Shown here: one piece after another, positions 49,441 through 61,470 of the stretch
How the letters are laid out: the number at the start of each line of letters is the position of its first letter
How positions within the stretch are numbered: position 1 is the stretch's first letter
Assembly (NCBI RefSeq): GCF_027596085.1
Contig: NW_026553892.1
Coordinates: 1 to 64,000 of the forward strand
Direction: 5' to 3'
DNA: 64,000 nucleotides
Source of the DNA: Anoplopoma fimbria
Lineage: Eukaryota > Chordata > Actinopteri > Perciformes > Anoplopomatidae
The notes under the pieces: generated by a model
What the model saw: the letters and a program-made list of their open reading frames with translations, nothing else
The model's database searches: none
Told to the model about the DNA's origin: nothing
Position numbers and translations under genes: made by a program

Positions 49441-50687
49441 TCTGAAGTCTCTCCTGATTGCACTTTTCATATTCTGACCTAATGTATTTCCCTTATCAGC
49501 AAATAATCCAGAAGTGGATGTCATGCTTTGCTAACCAGTGAACTGTTATTCCAATACTTTATTTGCTTTAGTTGCTAAAGGCAACAGTGTACATAAATAT
49601 ATGAATGTCAGTATATTTACAGATTACTTTAAATTTATTGTAGTGGACCCGTTGCCTATCAAAAAAGGCCATTACAGTTGCTGATTGCTTTTTTTAGATG
49701 TGTGCCAATAACTGAAGAAATGTCCAGCTTCCAAAATAAATCCAATTTATTATTTACAAACACGAGTACAAGTTATGTTTTAAGAAAGAGAAGTTATGGA
49801 CCAGTCATCTAGTAGTTTGCACTAGGTTCGTCTAGGGAGCCCAATGTGTATGAAAAAACCACTGAGAACAAAAAGTAAGTTTTAACCAAGCATTTGTATT
49901 TGATATTTCATCCAAACAACATTAAATCATAACATACATTTGTCTTTCGAACATATAATATAATGGGGTTCTTAGACGTCAGCAGGGGGAATAAATAAAG
50001 GATTCAGTTCATTCCAGTGATCAGTTCATTTCCTACCACACTACTCGTGGGAAGGGGAGGGGAATTGTTTTTTCCAAATCCATTGGGTAGCTCGCCATCA
50101 AACACTTTGTCTGGATGATTCGGAATCCACCGAAGAGGGTAGACACAAAAACCTGACCGCTGCCTGCAGAGGATCAAACACATGTAACATGAAGAGCTTC
50201 AGCTGCCCTAGCCTTGCCGTCCATCAGAATGGTACGCAATGAAAACAGGAAGTTACCCGACATGACCTGGATATTTATTACACAACGGCCATCAGGGATT
50301 GGCTGGACACTTTACTGCTTAATGTTATTTTATTAAGCAAATCTTAAACCAGGAAAAAATATTTTAAAGAGCTAAACTTCCCTGGGTTACACTTTCCGTG
50401 ACATGGAACTGGTTGGGTTTTAATTGTCCGCTTTGGTGTAACAAAGGAGGGATCTGTTAGAGCGTCTGCTAGGGCAGTAGTTAACCCCTGAAACAGTGAC
50501 TGAATAGTATTCAATACTGGGTGTCCAGGTTTCGTATACTGAAGTCGCTCTGGTGGTTTCCTGGTTCTCGGCAAACGTCTTAAAGGAAGCTGATCATCTT
50601 CCATATTTGGGGATCCAAAAGAAATATTTACATCATGACCTATAGGAGAATAGGCCGTTTCCTCTGCTGCATCATCAGGTAGTAGGT

Positions 50688-52400
50688 TTAAACCAGGCTC
50701 TGCATTTCCTGACGAGACTGAACCCTCAGGGCTTTTGGCTGTATCAAGTCGGATAGATTCTGAGTAGCATCCGCTGCTGCTTCTTGGTTTATATTATCAG
50801 AGGCTGTGTGATGTGTGATATCTGAGGTTGTAGGGACTGTGTTGGAAGGTGCCACGATAGAGTCTGTTGGGATATCAACTATGGTTGTGAATCTGGCAAG
50901 TTCTGACCTGGGTGGTCCACTGTACCAGTGGCTTGGAATTACTTCATCGTCATCTGAGAGTGTGTTCATGTCAATATGATTAACAGGAGGGTCAAGATTA
51001 GAGCGAAGTTTTAATCTGGGAGTTAGTTTCACAGAGGGAATACTTTTTGGTGAAGGCAAGTATCCACACGGTAGCAAAAGATCCCTGTGTAGGGTTCGTA
51101 GGGGACCGTCTTTAGTCTCAGGTCTCACTGTGTAGGCCGGAAGAGTTCCAGCTCTCTTTACGACAATATAAGCCTCAGATTCCCATTTGTCCGCAAGTTT
51201 GCATTTGCCTCTGAGACGAACATTTCTGACCAACACACGATCTCCCACAGCTAATTCAGAGGCAGTGACATGCCTGTCGAATCTGGCCTTGTTTCTTTTC
51301 ATGACTTTTTCAGCATTTCCTGTTGCCAATTCGTAGCTCTCCTTCAGATGAGACTTAAGATCTTGAACATACTGAGAATGGGATACACGTGGTTTCTCTG
51401 TAACAGGAAGTCCAAAAGCTAGGTCAACTGGAAGTCGTGGTTGGCGTCCGAACATGAGTTCGTAAGGAGAAAATCCAGTGACATCATTCTTGGTGCAATT
51501 GTATGCATGTACAAGTGGTTTCACAAAATCCTTCCAGTGAGTTTTGTCCTGGTCCGCCAGAGTTCCAAGCATGTCCAACAGTGTATGATTGAACCGCTCA
51601 ACTGGGTTTCCTCTCGGATGGTATGGTGTAGTCCTTATTTTATGAATTCCAGCCATTTCACATAGTTCCTTTATTGTCCGTGACTCGAAGTCTGGTCCTT
51701 GATCGCTGTGAAGTTTTTCTGGGATTCCATAGTGAATGAGGAAGTTGTCCCATAGACATTTTGCGACTGTCCTGGCCTTTTGATTGGGTGTGGGAATGGC
51801 CACTGCATATTTTGTGAAATGGTCTGTGATTACAAGAATGTCTTTTATCCTGCTTCTGTCTGGTTCCAGTGACAAGAAATCCATGCACACAAGTTCCAGA
51901 GGTCTTGTTGTTTTTATGTTGACAAGGGGTGCAGCTTTCTCAGGTTTCCTTTTGACACACCTTTCACAAGTTTTTATTTTTTTGCAAACTTCAGCAGACA
52001 TTCTTGGCCAATAGAATCTGGCTCGGACCAGATCAAGCGTTCTTTCAATTCCCATGTGACCCATGTGATCATGTAAACTGGTCAGAACTTGGTGTCGCAA
52101 TTCCTGTGGCAGAACAAGCTGATAAGATTGTTGAAGTCCTAGTTGCTTTCTCCTTACAAGAATGTTGTTCTGGAGCTCCAATCGATTTAATTCTCGAAGG
52201 AGGAGGGGCAGATCAGGGAGCTCATTTCTCAAGGTAGGGGGTGGTGTCTTTCCATGTTCCAATTGATATATGACGTGTCTAATGGTTTGGTCTGCCCGTT
52301 GTCGTACAGCCAGTTCAGCTTCTGTAAGCGGGGGAATGATGGAAGTTCCAAACTGACTGTCATTTACAAAACTGTCAGGAAGTGAATCAATGGAAGTCAA
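50688..52400 (-). pseudogene. Ty3/gypsy integrase, long intact frame
   Basis: 570 codons. HHCC zinc domain: HDHMGHMGIERTLDLVRARF with CERCVKRK. Catalytic triad context: LVCMDFLSLEPD (Asp), KLHSDQGPDFES (Asp) and HPRGNPVERFNHTLL (Glu). After the core comes a chromodomain-free C-terminal region with ELAVGDRVLVRNVRL. The frame ends in CTG-rich linker; a further in-phase-like piece (50604-50344) lies beyond. The start Met is only the first after the upstream frameshift. Confidence 0.8.
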
Positions 52401-52684
52401 GAGTGATTGAATAAGGGCAAAATTGTGATGAGGATCTGCGTTGTCTGAACTATAAATGAGATGTCGGTTGCAGATGGCCTGAAGGGTCTGTTGATCAATA
52501 GAACCGAATGCTGGGTCAGTGAGAGATGATGTTGGGCGAATTTCCTTATTCGCTCCCTCTCTTTTCTTGACTTGAAGTCATCTGCCAGATCATCATGAGG
52601 TCTGCGTGAAAGTCCATCGGCATCAGCACTTTGCTTGCCAGCACGATACAAAATTTTGAAGGAAAAAGTGGACAGTGCAGCAAG

Positions 52685-53248
52685 TCATCTGTAACTTGTT
52701 GCATCCAGTTTTGCGGATGTCAGGAGGTAAGTAAGTGGGTTGTTGTCAGTTACTACTGTGAAATGATTTCCATACAAATAGTCACTGAACTTTTCTGTCA
52801 CTGACCATTTCAGAGCAAGGAATTCAAGCTTATGAGCAGGATAACGGGATTCGCTACGAGATAGCCCTCTGCTGGCATAAGCAATGACTCGGTCTTTTCC
52901 TTCTTGTTCTTGATACAACACAGCTCCAAGACCAGTGGAGCTGGCATCCGTATGCAGAAGGTAAGGCTTTTGAGGATCAGCAAAAGCAAGAACTGGAGCA
53001 GTAGTGAGTTTCTGAATTATTGCTTCAAAAGCCTGCTGACAAGAAGACGTCCAGCGTTCACCAAACAGCTCCTTGGGTTTTAAGTATTTTCCTGGTTTTA
53101 ATGTTGGGTTCAATTTCTTCTGTGTCGGTGGATAACCGGAGGTAAGGTTATGAAGAGGTTTGACAATACTAGAATAGTCCTTTACAAACCTTCTATAGTA
53201 CCCAGCAAAGCCAAGGAACGACCTTAGTTCTTTCAAAGTTTTGGGCAC
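52685..53248 (-). pseudogene. Ty3/gypsy reverse transcriptase thumb and RNase H
   Basis: Begins LKELRSFLGFAGYYRRFVKD, the conserved start of the connection region, then RNase H with YLLHTDASSTGLGAVLYQEQ (Asp), HKLEFLALKWSVTEKF (Glu) and HFTVVTDNNPLTYLL (Asp). It ends at an in-frame TGA; the same frame continues past it with FKILYRAGKQSADADGLSRR to about 52397. Confidence 0.8.
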
Positions 53249-53999
53249 TGGCCATGTTGTGAGGGTGCAATCTTTTCTGGGTCCGTTTCAACACCATTTC
53301 GAGAAACCACATGTCCAAGGTAACGGACAGATGGTTGGAAGAATATGCACTTCTCCAAAGACAGTTTTAGGCCAAACTCCTTCAACCGATCAAGCACTTT
53401 CATTAGCCTTGCTTCATGTTCTTCTAAAGTGGGTGCAAAAACAATCAAGTCATCAATGAAGACAAGGACTTCCTTCAGGTTAATTTCTCCCATGCATTTC
53501 TCCATTAGACGTTGAAAAGTGCTCGGTGCATTTGTCACCCCTTGTGGCATGCGATTAAACTCCCAGAATCCTAAAGGACATACAAAGGCAGTTTTAGGTT
53601 TATCTGCTTCCTCCATTTCGATTTGATAGTAACCAGATTTTAAATCGAGCACTGAGAACCACTTAGATCCAGAGAGTGCTGTGAAAGTGTCCTCAAGCTT
53701 AGGTAGAGCATACGCATCTTTGATAATTTGTAGATTCAGTTTCCGGTAATCTATACAAAGTCGCACACTGCCGTTCTTTTTCCTTACCACCACAATAGGT
53801 GATGAAAAGGGAGACTCGGATTCACGGATCACTCCGGATTCAAAGAGTTCTTGAAGATGTTTACGGACAGCGTCGATATCTTGGGGATGAATAGGTCTTG
53901 GTCTGTGCTTGAAAGATGTTTCATCTGTAAGTTTAATGTGGTGAGTAACTTTATCAGTTCTGCCGAAGTCAAGATCATGTTTTGCAAAAACTTCTGGAA
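53233..53999 (-). pseudogene. Ty3/gypsy reverse transcriptase palm
   Basis: The frame is open from about 53999, before the first Met at 53832. Motifs: SPFSSPIVVVRKKNGSVRLC, IDYRKLNLQ, WFSVLDLKSGYYQIEM, FNRMPQGVTNAPSTFQRLM and the catalytic FIDDLIVF (FIDD at 53460-53449). A one-base loss near 53268 breaks the link to the RNase H part. Confidence 0.8.
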
Positions 54000-54207
54000 G
54001 ACCGCTGAGTTTTGTTAATCCGATCCTTCCATTCAGGTGAGAGTGGTGAGTTGCCGAAGTTGAAACTCAGCTGTTGTTTTGGGGATGTATGATCTGACTT
54101 GACTGGGTCAGAAGCAATTTGTTTCTTTGCAATTATGGTCTGAATTGCACTCATCTCTGCAATCACAGATCTAGCAGGGATGAAGATATCATGATCAGAT
54201 TCATTGG

Positions 54208-54486
54208 TTATGACATGTCATAGTCTGCTTCATTACTGGGTTTCGGACTTCTTCCAGAAAAAGCACGGAGTCGGAGTGGAGACAGTGAGTGAGAGCTTAT
54301 ATCTTCCTTTCTCACAATATGTTCAACCACAACTCTTTGTATTTCAAGTGGGTTAAATTCATTCTCTGAGAGGGAAAGCGTTCTTCTGGTACTCTGCACT
54401 AAAGGCGTTTCATAAACAAACAGAGCAGACAGTTTCTCTGTCATAAGTTTCGTTACTAAATAACAATCAAAAGAAATCCCGTTCAT
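54208..54486 (-). pseudogene. Ty3/gypsy gag fragment
   Basis: Ninety-two codons ending LRLRAFSGRSPKPSNEADYD, a segment I associate with gag of fish gypsy elements (also related to PNMA-type domesticated gags). The frame then jumps to protease-end sequence, so most of gag and protease is missing through deletion. Confidence 0.5.
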
Positions 54487-54671
54487 CTTCGTTCACTATT
54501 GCGCGGCTGTCAAAAACTATTTGCCTCCCATTTCAGCAGCACCTGCATCAGGTAACACTCACTGATTATATTGACCTCTTGCCTAATTGAGAGTGGCACT
54601 ATCCCCCCAAGTGGTGGGAGGTTTTACAAAACAAAACAATGACCAAATGGCTCTTACACTTAGCACAGTAT

Positions 54672-55054
54672 CCATCCATCCATCCATCTCCTTCCGCTTA
54701 TCCGGGGCCGGGTCGCGGGGGCAGCAAGCTAAGGAGGGTCCTCCAGACGTCCTTCTCCCCAGCAACACTTTCCAGCTCCTCCTGGGGAACCCCGAGGCGT
54801 TCCCAGGCCAGACGAGATATATAATCTCTCCAGCGTGTTCTGGGTCTACCCCGGGGCCTCTTACCAGTTGGACGTGCCTGGAAAACCTCTAAAGGGAGGC
54901 GTCCAGGAGGCATCCTGATCAGATGCCCGAGCCACCTCAGCTGGCCCCTTTCGACGCGAAGGAGCAGCGGCTCTACTCCGAGCTCCCTCCGGATGTCTGA
55001 GCTCCTCACCCTATCTCTAAGGCTGAGCCCAGCCACCCTACGAAGGAAGCTTAG
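54672..55054 (-). mobile_element. LINE 3' end with (ATCC)n tail and target duplications
   Basis: The minus strand (frame 55105-54698) encodes a LINE C-terminus with QLRWLGHLIRMPPGRLPLEV and RPRGRPRTRWRDYISRLAWE, common in fish RTE/Rex-type elements. The 3' tail is (GGAT)n at 54671-54687. Direct repeats ACACTTAGCACAGTAT flank it (54656-54671 and 55055-55070). This is a clean target-primed insertion in ccp110 intron sequence. Confidence 0.8.
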
Positions 55055-55132
55055 CACACTTAGCACAGTATGACAGTGGCTTTTTTTTTTTGTGGAACTT
55101 AGCACAGTATGACAGTGGCTTTTTCTTCTCAG

Positions 55133-55208
55133 GAGCTGGTACAGAAAGACACCAGAGGAGAGAGTGAGGCGCTCAGACAGCCTGAAGAAGCAGCACTCTC
55201 TGGGTTAA
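55133..55208 (+). pseudogene. ccp110: Last ccp110 exon, unit C
   Basis: Identical in coding to the unit A exon at 4753-4828: acceptor TTTTCTTCTCAG, then [20 protein letters not shown] and HSLG with TAA at 55206-55208. With no other ccp110 exon in unit C it is an orphan. Just upstream, CTTAGCACAGTATGACAGTGGCTTTTT occurs twice in a row (about 55059 and 55097). Confidence 0.8.
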
Positions 55209-58200
55209 CAGCTGACTCAACTTCCCCGACCTGTGAACTTGAATTTGTAGTCTTTGAATACAAACCTTTGCTCCACTGAAAGTTTGGTCTGTGCTGCTAA
55301 TATGATTTTACCTTCTGAAACTCAAGTGATTGTATCCCCTACCATACTTGAGCTCATTGGTATACATCATCACAATCTCATTGTGTTTTTACTGTTGTAG
55401 TTTGCTGAAAAAGTTTTAATTGACAACAACTGAACTGAACACAAAACTCACATGGAGCTTGATAATGTTTAGAAGGCACATTTTACACTTTAAAGAAGAA
55501 AAAAACGAAAGTAAGTCTATTTAAATGCAAGCTAGAAGAAGGTAAGAGATAGTGGGGAAATAATTTGTATCTTGCTGAAGAGCATTGCCTTTGCGTCACA
55601 TGGTAGCATGCATATCTTTAGCAGGTGCATTCATAAACGTCTAGTGCTTATAGCTGTAAGAGACATTTTAAAATCGCGTTCATGCTGACAGTCACATGAA
55701 AGCATTTAAGTGAGTATAATACATTAATTACAAGAGTTTTGTTCAAGGGCTTTGAGTACCTGTTTGTGCTTTGTTTCTTTATTAAATGGTGCTGAGTTTA
55801 CATTACCACTGAGGCATTTCAGCGTGTTTCAACATTTGTGATATATTTGTTAACACACTGGAGCACTGTTACATTAATGTAGCTTCACATAACAGGAGAT
55901 GTACAGCAGACACTGAGAAAAACTGAATTATTGAGACCATGTCAAATGCATGCCAAATTATCTGTACCACTGCCCAAGTCAACACTAAGGGTCAGACTCT
56001 AAATAAAATAATATTCATGTGAATATATTATTGTTAAGGAATTGGTACACCCACTATAGTTCACTGTGATACATAATTTCTGTGTCAATAGTATTCAGTG
56101 TATTGATGTTGTTTGCTGACATTGCTGTACTCTCTTTACTCTTTTTTGCTTTTTTAAAAATGCCAAATCGTCATGTTTTTTATGACCACAATACATTTTG
56201 AAATTGTTTGAATTTTCTGGACACTGATTCCTAAAATAAGAATGTAATAAAAAAATATTTACAGTGAATTTGGCTTGAACCAACAAGCACACATTTGAGG
56301 ATCATAAAGGGAAGGCCTCCTCAGCCCATTAGGCAATTCATTTTGTGTAAGTGGACTTACTAGATCAGTAGCTTCCTCAGATGAAGGAATGTAAGATTGT
56401 GTTTGACCAAGGTGACTAAATATCTTTCACAGCTACGTATACATTGTACGCTTCTTTCACTTTTGTTTCACAATAGACTCGTAATTGTCAAGTGTCACGT
56501 ATCTGGTTATTTTTAATTGCGGCCTTAGGCGTAGAAGGCAGGATTCCATTTGTGAAATCTCTTCGTCCTTCATACCAATGTATCATTGAGTTAACTGGGT
56601 CCACCCACAGAGACATAACTAGCTGGGACACACCCAGTAGAACAGAATGCATGTTCTTCGGTACACATCCAAAAACAATGTCAAACAAGGGAAGTTTGTA
56701 AAGCGGCTTGTTTCTCTTCAACAATGCTGTTTGCGTGTTGAAATTTAAATTTGTATTACTTGCTGGTGCATGGTACAAACAGCAGCTTACTCACCAATGC
56801 ACACACACAAAACGGACAGAGCATGATAAATGCAAACCATTTATCCCAAAGAGAAACTGACATTAAGGCATACAAGTAGCTCCAAGTAGACCTGAATGCA
56901 AGTTCTCTTGACAAAAGAGCACTTGCAAATTACATTAAAACACTAACGTTAGAGAATGGTATATAATATAATGTGTAAGCATGTATGTGGCAGAATTGAG
57001 GTTTTTCTTCTATTGTATTTCATTAATCATCCCACAACCTAAAACCCATTTTAATAATGAACTTGGTTATCATATATCCATATAAATAATCACCCTAATG
57101 TTTATACAGTATAGCTAAAGAAGTAAAGCTGTTTGTGTGCTGAAATTGTTACTATCACATGTACACATCTTTTATAACTCCCTGGTATCAAGAGCAGCTT
57201 ACTCACCAATGCACACACCCAAAACAAACAAACAAACTCATGCAGACCGTTTATTGTTGAGATAAACTAACTTAGGGCATACAAGGTCAGCCACTTGTTA
57301 AAAGAAGAAGGTTTACTTGTGGCCTGCTATTATGCCACTGATGTTATTGTCTCTGTGATCCCTCTTTTATTTCCATTATTTCAAGTTCACATAGTGAGTT
57401 TTCTTGGTCAGTAATAAGAAAGGAAGTGACAATAGTGTTGATAAACCCCTGGACCAAAAAGCAGTATTAAACATAGTGCAAATGGTGCCTGTCCCTTTTT
57501 ATGGCCCATCTGTGTGTCCGCATGTTCCATTTTCTTGCATCACTAAGTGGCACTTTGAAGCCACAACAATCATGACACATTCCATTAACATGAATCCTAA
57601 ATGAATAACAACACACCTTTACTAAACCTGTTCAAGAAAAACTTGTACAAGACGAGCAATCATCATCAGGACAAACTGACAAATGGTTGGGAAATTAACA
57701 GAATCTAGATCGTGTGGATCTTTTTTTTTCTACATCTAAAATGATGTCTTAAATTTGGTCCAAAAATAACATGGCTTTTATATGACAATATTAATGTCAT
57801 ATCAGTTCATAGACATAAACCTCATAGATGCTGAGTAAATGAGCAACAAACATGCATATCCACAAATCTTTACACATTGACACGTTGAACACACCGACTA
57901 ACAGGTCTGACCTACTATGTTAAAATGCATCATACATTTATAATATGTATAGTATTTGTGGTGTGTGTTACTAAAAGTGTTTGAAAACTGTAATGTAGAT
58001 TGGTGTCAGGAAATTTAATTTAAGACAAGGTTCATGAGAGGTTTTAAAAATAAATTGACAAGAAAAAAGTTGGAAAATCATTTGCTTATATATCAATAGA
58101 AACTGATGTTTAGACAAAGAAGCCAAAGTACTTTGAACGTGATCTTTATTGGACAATATACCATGACAAAACATGTGAAGATTAAAACAAAATAATTGTT

Positions 58201-59267
58201 CAGTAAATAATGAGAAACCAGATGGGCTGGTTTATTAATATCATCTAGTTCTATTTCTCCCCGTGTCAGCGTGGGTTCTCTCCGGGTTCTCCGGCTTTCT
58301 CCCACAGTCCAAAGACATGCACCTTAGGTTAATGATGACTCTAAATTGCCCATAGGTGTGGATGTGAACGTGAATGGTTATTTGTCTATATATGTCGGCC
58401 CTGTGATAGACTGGCGACCTGTCCAGGGTGTACCCTGCCTTAGCCCAATGACAGCTGAGATCGGCTCCAACACCCCCGCGACCCTTAACTGGATAAGCGG
58501 TTATGGAAGATGAATGAATGAATGAATCTAGTTCTATCAAATATTTTAATGAACACATTTAAAAAACACCAGCAAAAAACACAGCAAGCTAATTTTGTCC
58601 TTGAACATTAAAGAAGAAAGGTTTTTCATTCTTTGAAAAGCCTAAAGTATTTGTCAAATCAAACCTACAGTATGTACTGTGATCAAGGTTCAGGATCTTT
58701 GTTTAACACCCATAAAATCATTGGAATTTCAATTCCCATCAACCAATACTAAACTAAGAATAACAAAAAACTTAAAAATATATTAAAGAAGAAGAAAAAA
58801 AGAGTTCATTAAATCATTAAAAACAAAATGTGTCTGAGATATCATAGTGGACTGGTGACTAAGACCAGTACCGTGAAAACCCTAGCGTCCCTGGTTTGAA
58901 TCCACTGGGGACCTTTGCTGCATGACAGCCCGCTCTCACCCCCCACACATTTTCTGTCTGCATCTTTTATCAATTAAAACTAAAAATGCGCTACCAAATA
59001 TAGAAAAATCTTAAATCTCTATGCATTTAATTCACTACAAGCTAATTCAAACAACATATCAAAACAAATCTCAAAAAGAACATGGATTAAATGGCCTGAC
59101 AAAAATGGTTGAGATCAATCCAGAGGCCTCCCGGCTCTAATCAGCGAGCCCTCGGGACTCTTCAGTTGGTAATCAGCTGTGCAGCACTAGTGTAATTAAA
59201 AACATTGTTAGCATTATTCAGAACAGCTCCATCCTGAGGAATTATGTAGATATTTTAACAACAGTTT
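55209..59267. other. Tail-to-tail interval, unit C
   Basis: Counterpart of 4829-9067. It is closer to unit A than to unit B at most indels, for example the CACTGCCCAAGTCAACACTA stretch near 55969, the sequence near 56280-56700, and the repeat at 58255. No gene seen. Confidence 0.55.
58255..58525. mobile_element. Complete LINE-tail or SINE-type repeat with 12-base target duplications
   Basis: Carries CCACAGTCCAAAGACATGC, GATAGACTGGCGACCTGTCC and GGATAAGCGGTTATGGAAGA, and ends in (TGAA)n. It is flanked by ATCTAGTTCTAT on both sides (58243-58254, 58526-58537). Unit B has a single ATCTAGTTCTAT with no insert; unit A has a damaged copy at the same place. Confidence 0.85.
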
Positions 59268-59561
59268 TTACCAGATTAGTGGTTCTTCATCTGGGCTTCC
59301 CATCAGTTTATTGTAGTGGTTCCTCACATCCTCAAGTTCCACTGTAACGTCTAATAAAACCAAAAACATGATGTTCGCTATTAATTACACTATCGGAAAT
59401 AAGTTGACTTAATCAGTTGAATCAGATATTTCAAGTATTTTAAGTGATTATCATGTTTTTTTTGCTAAATTGCCTTCACCTGGGATTGAGACACCATCAG
59501 TCTTGAGTAACAGCTCGATTGATTCCAGCATTGTTTTTTCCAGGTTCTTCAGGATGTCAGC
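59268..59561 (-). pseudogene. Last two exons of NUGGC-like copy C
   Basis: Exon 19 (59561-59480) encodes ADILKNLEKTMLESIELLLK and exon 20 (59350-59268) encodes DVTVELEDVRNHYNKLMGSP then DEEPLIW and TAA. Upstream exons would lie right of 59706 but are replaced or displaced by the retrotransposon inserted in intron 18, so the rest may continue beyond the window. Wording of the last exon follows copy A, not copy B. Confidence 0.75.
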
Positions 59562-59705
59562 CTAAATTAACATAAAAATCTTTATCACTCACAGCCAAAA
59601 TATGCCTAAAACTAATAACAAAAGCTGAATGTTTGTGAAAGTGCCTGCAGTGTTTTAGTAGAAAAAGCAGCAATCAAAAAGAAAATTCCACTTGATTATA
59701 TATAT

Positions 59706-60160
59706 TGTGGCAGACGCCAGGGAGGGGTGGTGATTGAGGGGAGGTATGTGGCAGCATGCTGGCTCCACCCCAAGCTTTACAGGGACTGCCTCCCTTAACG
59801 ATGCAAGCCTGAGGTGCATTAGGCAGGAGTGCTTGGGGATAAAAGGGAGCATGCAACCACATGGAGGGAAGCCTACTATGGAGTGCCTCTGCGTGAGCCT
59901 CTGCGAACTGTGTGTGGCCAAAGAGTGCAGGAAACCTGAACATTGACGGATTATTTGTGTACCGACCGCTTTGTGTGAGAACCCTCCCGGTGATGACCCC
60001 TGGACTACGGACTACGGACTACGGACTCTGGATTACCCTTTTCCCCACCCTGGTGACATTTATTCGTCTATCTTGAATAAAGCACCTTATTGAACTGCTC
60101 TCGGTGTGTGTATCATTTGACTTGGTGGCGTGGAAACCCCACACCCACTGGCCCGCTACA
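59706..60160 (+). repeat. 5' LTR of the Gmr1-like element
   Basis: 455 bases, TGTGGCAGACGCCAGGG at the start and CCCGCTACA at the end (TG...CA). It contains a TATA-like GGATAAAAGGG near 59838, a short triplication of GGACTAC (about 60002-60026) and AATAAA at 60077-60082, about 85 bases before the LTR end. The left flank TGATTATATATA matches units A and B. Confidence 0.75.
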
Positions 60161-60226
60161 AGTGGTGGAGAATGTGTGCTTGTAGCCAAAACCAAGTCAA
60201 ATAGATAGACCAACACAGGGACAACA

Positions 60227-61171
60227 ATGGAAGCGTTGATGAAACAGCTAGTGGAAGTGAGCATGGCGCATCAGGCTACGACCCGGGAGCTGGTGGGAGC
60301 GCTAGCAGCCGGACATGGTGGCGTGGCTGCAGGCGCTACAGCTTCCCGTCCTGCCCCCAGCAGGTTTCTTTTAAAGCAGACAGAGACTGATGATATAGAG
60401 GCATACCTCAATACCTTCGAGAGGACGGCGGTTCGGGAGAAGTGGGATCCAGCACAATGGGCCAGCCTACTCGCACCGTTCCTGTCAGGCACAGCACAGA
60501 AGGCGTATCAGGACCTGACGGACGATCAGGCGTCTAACTACGAAGGGCTGAAGAAGGAAATACTACGCCGGTATGGATACACGTTGATAAGTAGGTCACA
60601 GAGGTTTCATGATTGGACTTATGATGCAACGGCGTCGCCGCGCTCACAAATGCACGATCTAATTAGGTTGGCCAAAGGCTGGCTGACGGCTGCCCCACTG
60701 ACGCTTACGGCCACAGAGAAGGTGGTCATGGACAAATTCTTGCGGTCCCTCCCATACGAGGCTAAAAAGTTAGCCAGCCAAGCTAACCCGCAGAGCGCAG
60801 ATCAGTTGGTGGAGTTGGTGGAAGGTCACCAGGCGGCTGTGGAAGTCCTACGCAGTGGACGTCCACTGAGGGGGGAACCCAACCCTCGCCCAAAGGAGCA
60901 GGAGCGGGAGCGGATAAGGACGGAGGACCACGGCAGGATCCCGGCCAGGGAGACGCCAAGAGCCAGCCCCCCGAGACGTCGGCCCTTCCTGAACCCAGAC
61001 AGCAGAAAGTGCTACGAGTGTGGCGAGCCGGGACACATCTCATGGACCTGTCCGAGTCGTGATGTCTCGATGCCGTCGGCATCAGCTGGTGAGTTAACAA
61101 CCGGGCGTCCCTGCAGATTGCTGACGGTTTGCTGGGGGAGGAAAGTGGTCCTTCCCCAGTCACTCCGGTGA
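60227..61171 (+). pseudogene. Gag with SCAN-like capsid region and zinc knuckle
   Basis: 314 codons. Residues about 45-215 (FLLKQTETDDIEAYLNTFER, WASLLAPFLSGTAQKAYQDL, LRSLPYEAKKLASQANPQSA) follow the pattern of the SCAN domain, which is known to derive from gag of Gmr1-like elements. A CCHC knuckle CYECGEPGHISWTC lies near residue 263-276. The protease frame starts in another phase at the end, so pol may be expressed by frameshift or this may be decay. Confidence 0.75.
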
Positions 61172-61470
61172 AGGCCAACAGAAGGGACACGACAGCTATG
61201 TTGGATTCCGGGAGTATGGTGACCCTGATCCGACCGGACTTCGCCCGGTCCACGAGCTTGAGGGACACTGTGGCAGTAACATGCATACACGGGGAGACTA
61301 AGAACTACCCCACTACCCTCCTTCACCTACAGACCACAAAGGGGCAATACACAGGACCAGTGGGAGTCGTCCCAAACCTGCCAGTGCCGGTTCTTATTGG
61401 GAGGGACTCCCCACTGTTCAGCAACTGTGGGCCAGTTTGGCCGGAGAGGGGGGAGAGCGGGGGAACCTAA
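61129..61470 (+). pseudogene. Gmr1-like protease region
   Basis: The aspartic protease active site TTAMLDSGSMVTLIRPDF is at about 61192-61245, followed by VPVLIGRDSPLF, the conserved second part of retropepsins (ILG/IGRD). It overlaps the gag frame by 43 bases. The downstream linker continues in the frame of 61437-61976. Confidence 0.7.

Larger units (their letters stand above)
49641..54654 (-). mobile_element. Decayed Ty3/gypsy retrotransposon in unit C
   Basis: Minus-strand order: gag fragment (54486-54208), end of protease region, reverse transcriptase (about 53999-53260), RNase H (53248-52685) and integrase (52400-50688). This is the usual gypsy order. It interrupts unit C just upstream of the last ccp110 exon. 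Most of gag and protease is deleted near 54208. Frameshifts are seen near 54018, 53268 and 52400, and a TGA at about 52688-52686. LTR boundaries were not established; 49641-50340 probably contains the 3' LTR. Confidence 0.8.

Noticed and set aside
54698..55105. 135-codon frame as a possible host gene
   Set aside because: It is the C-terminal part of a LINE reverse transcriptase with the element's tail and target duplications.
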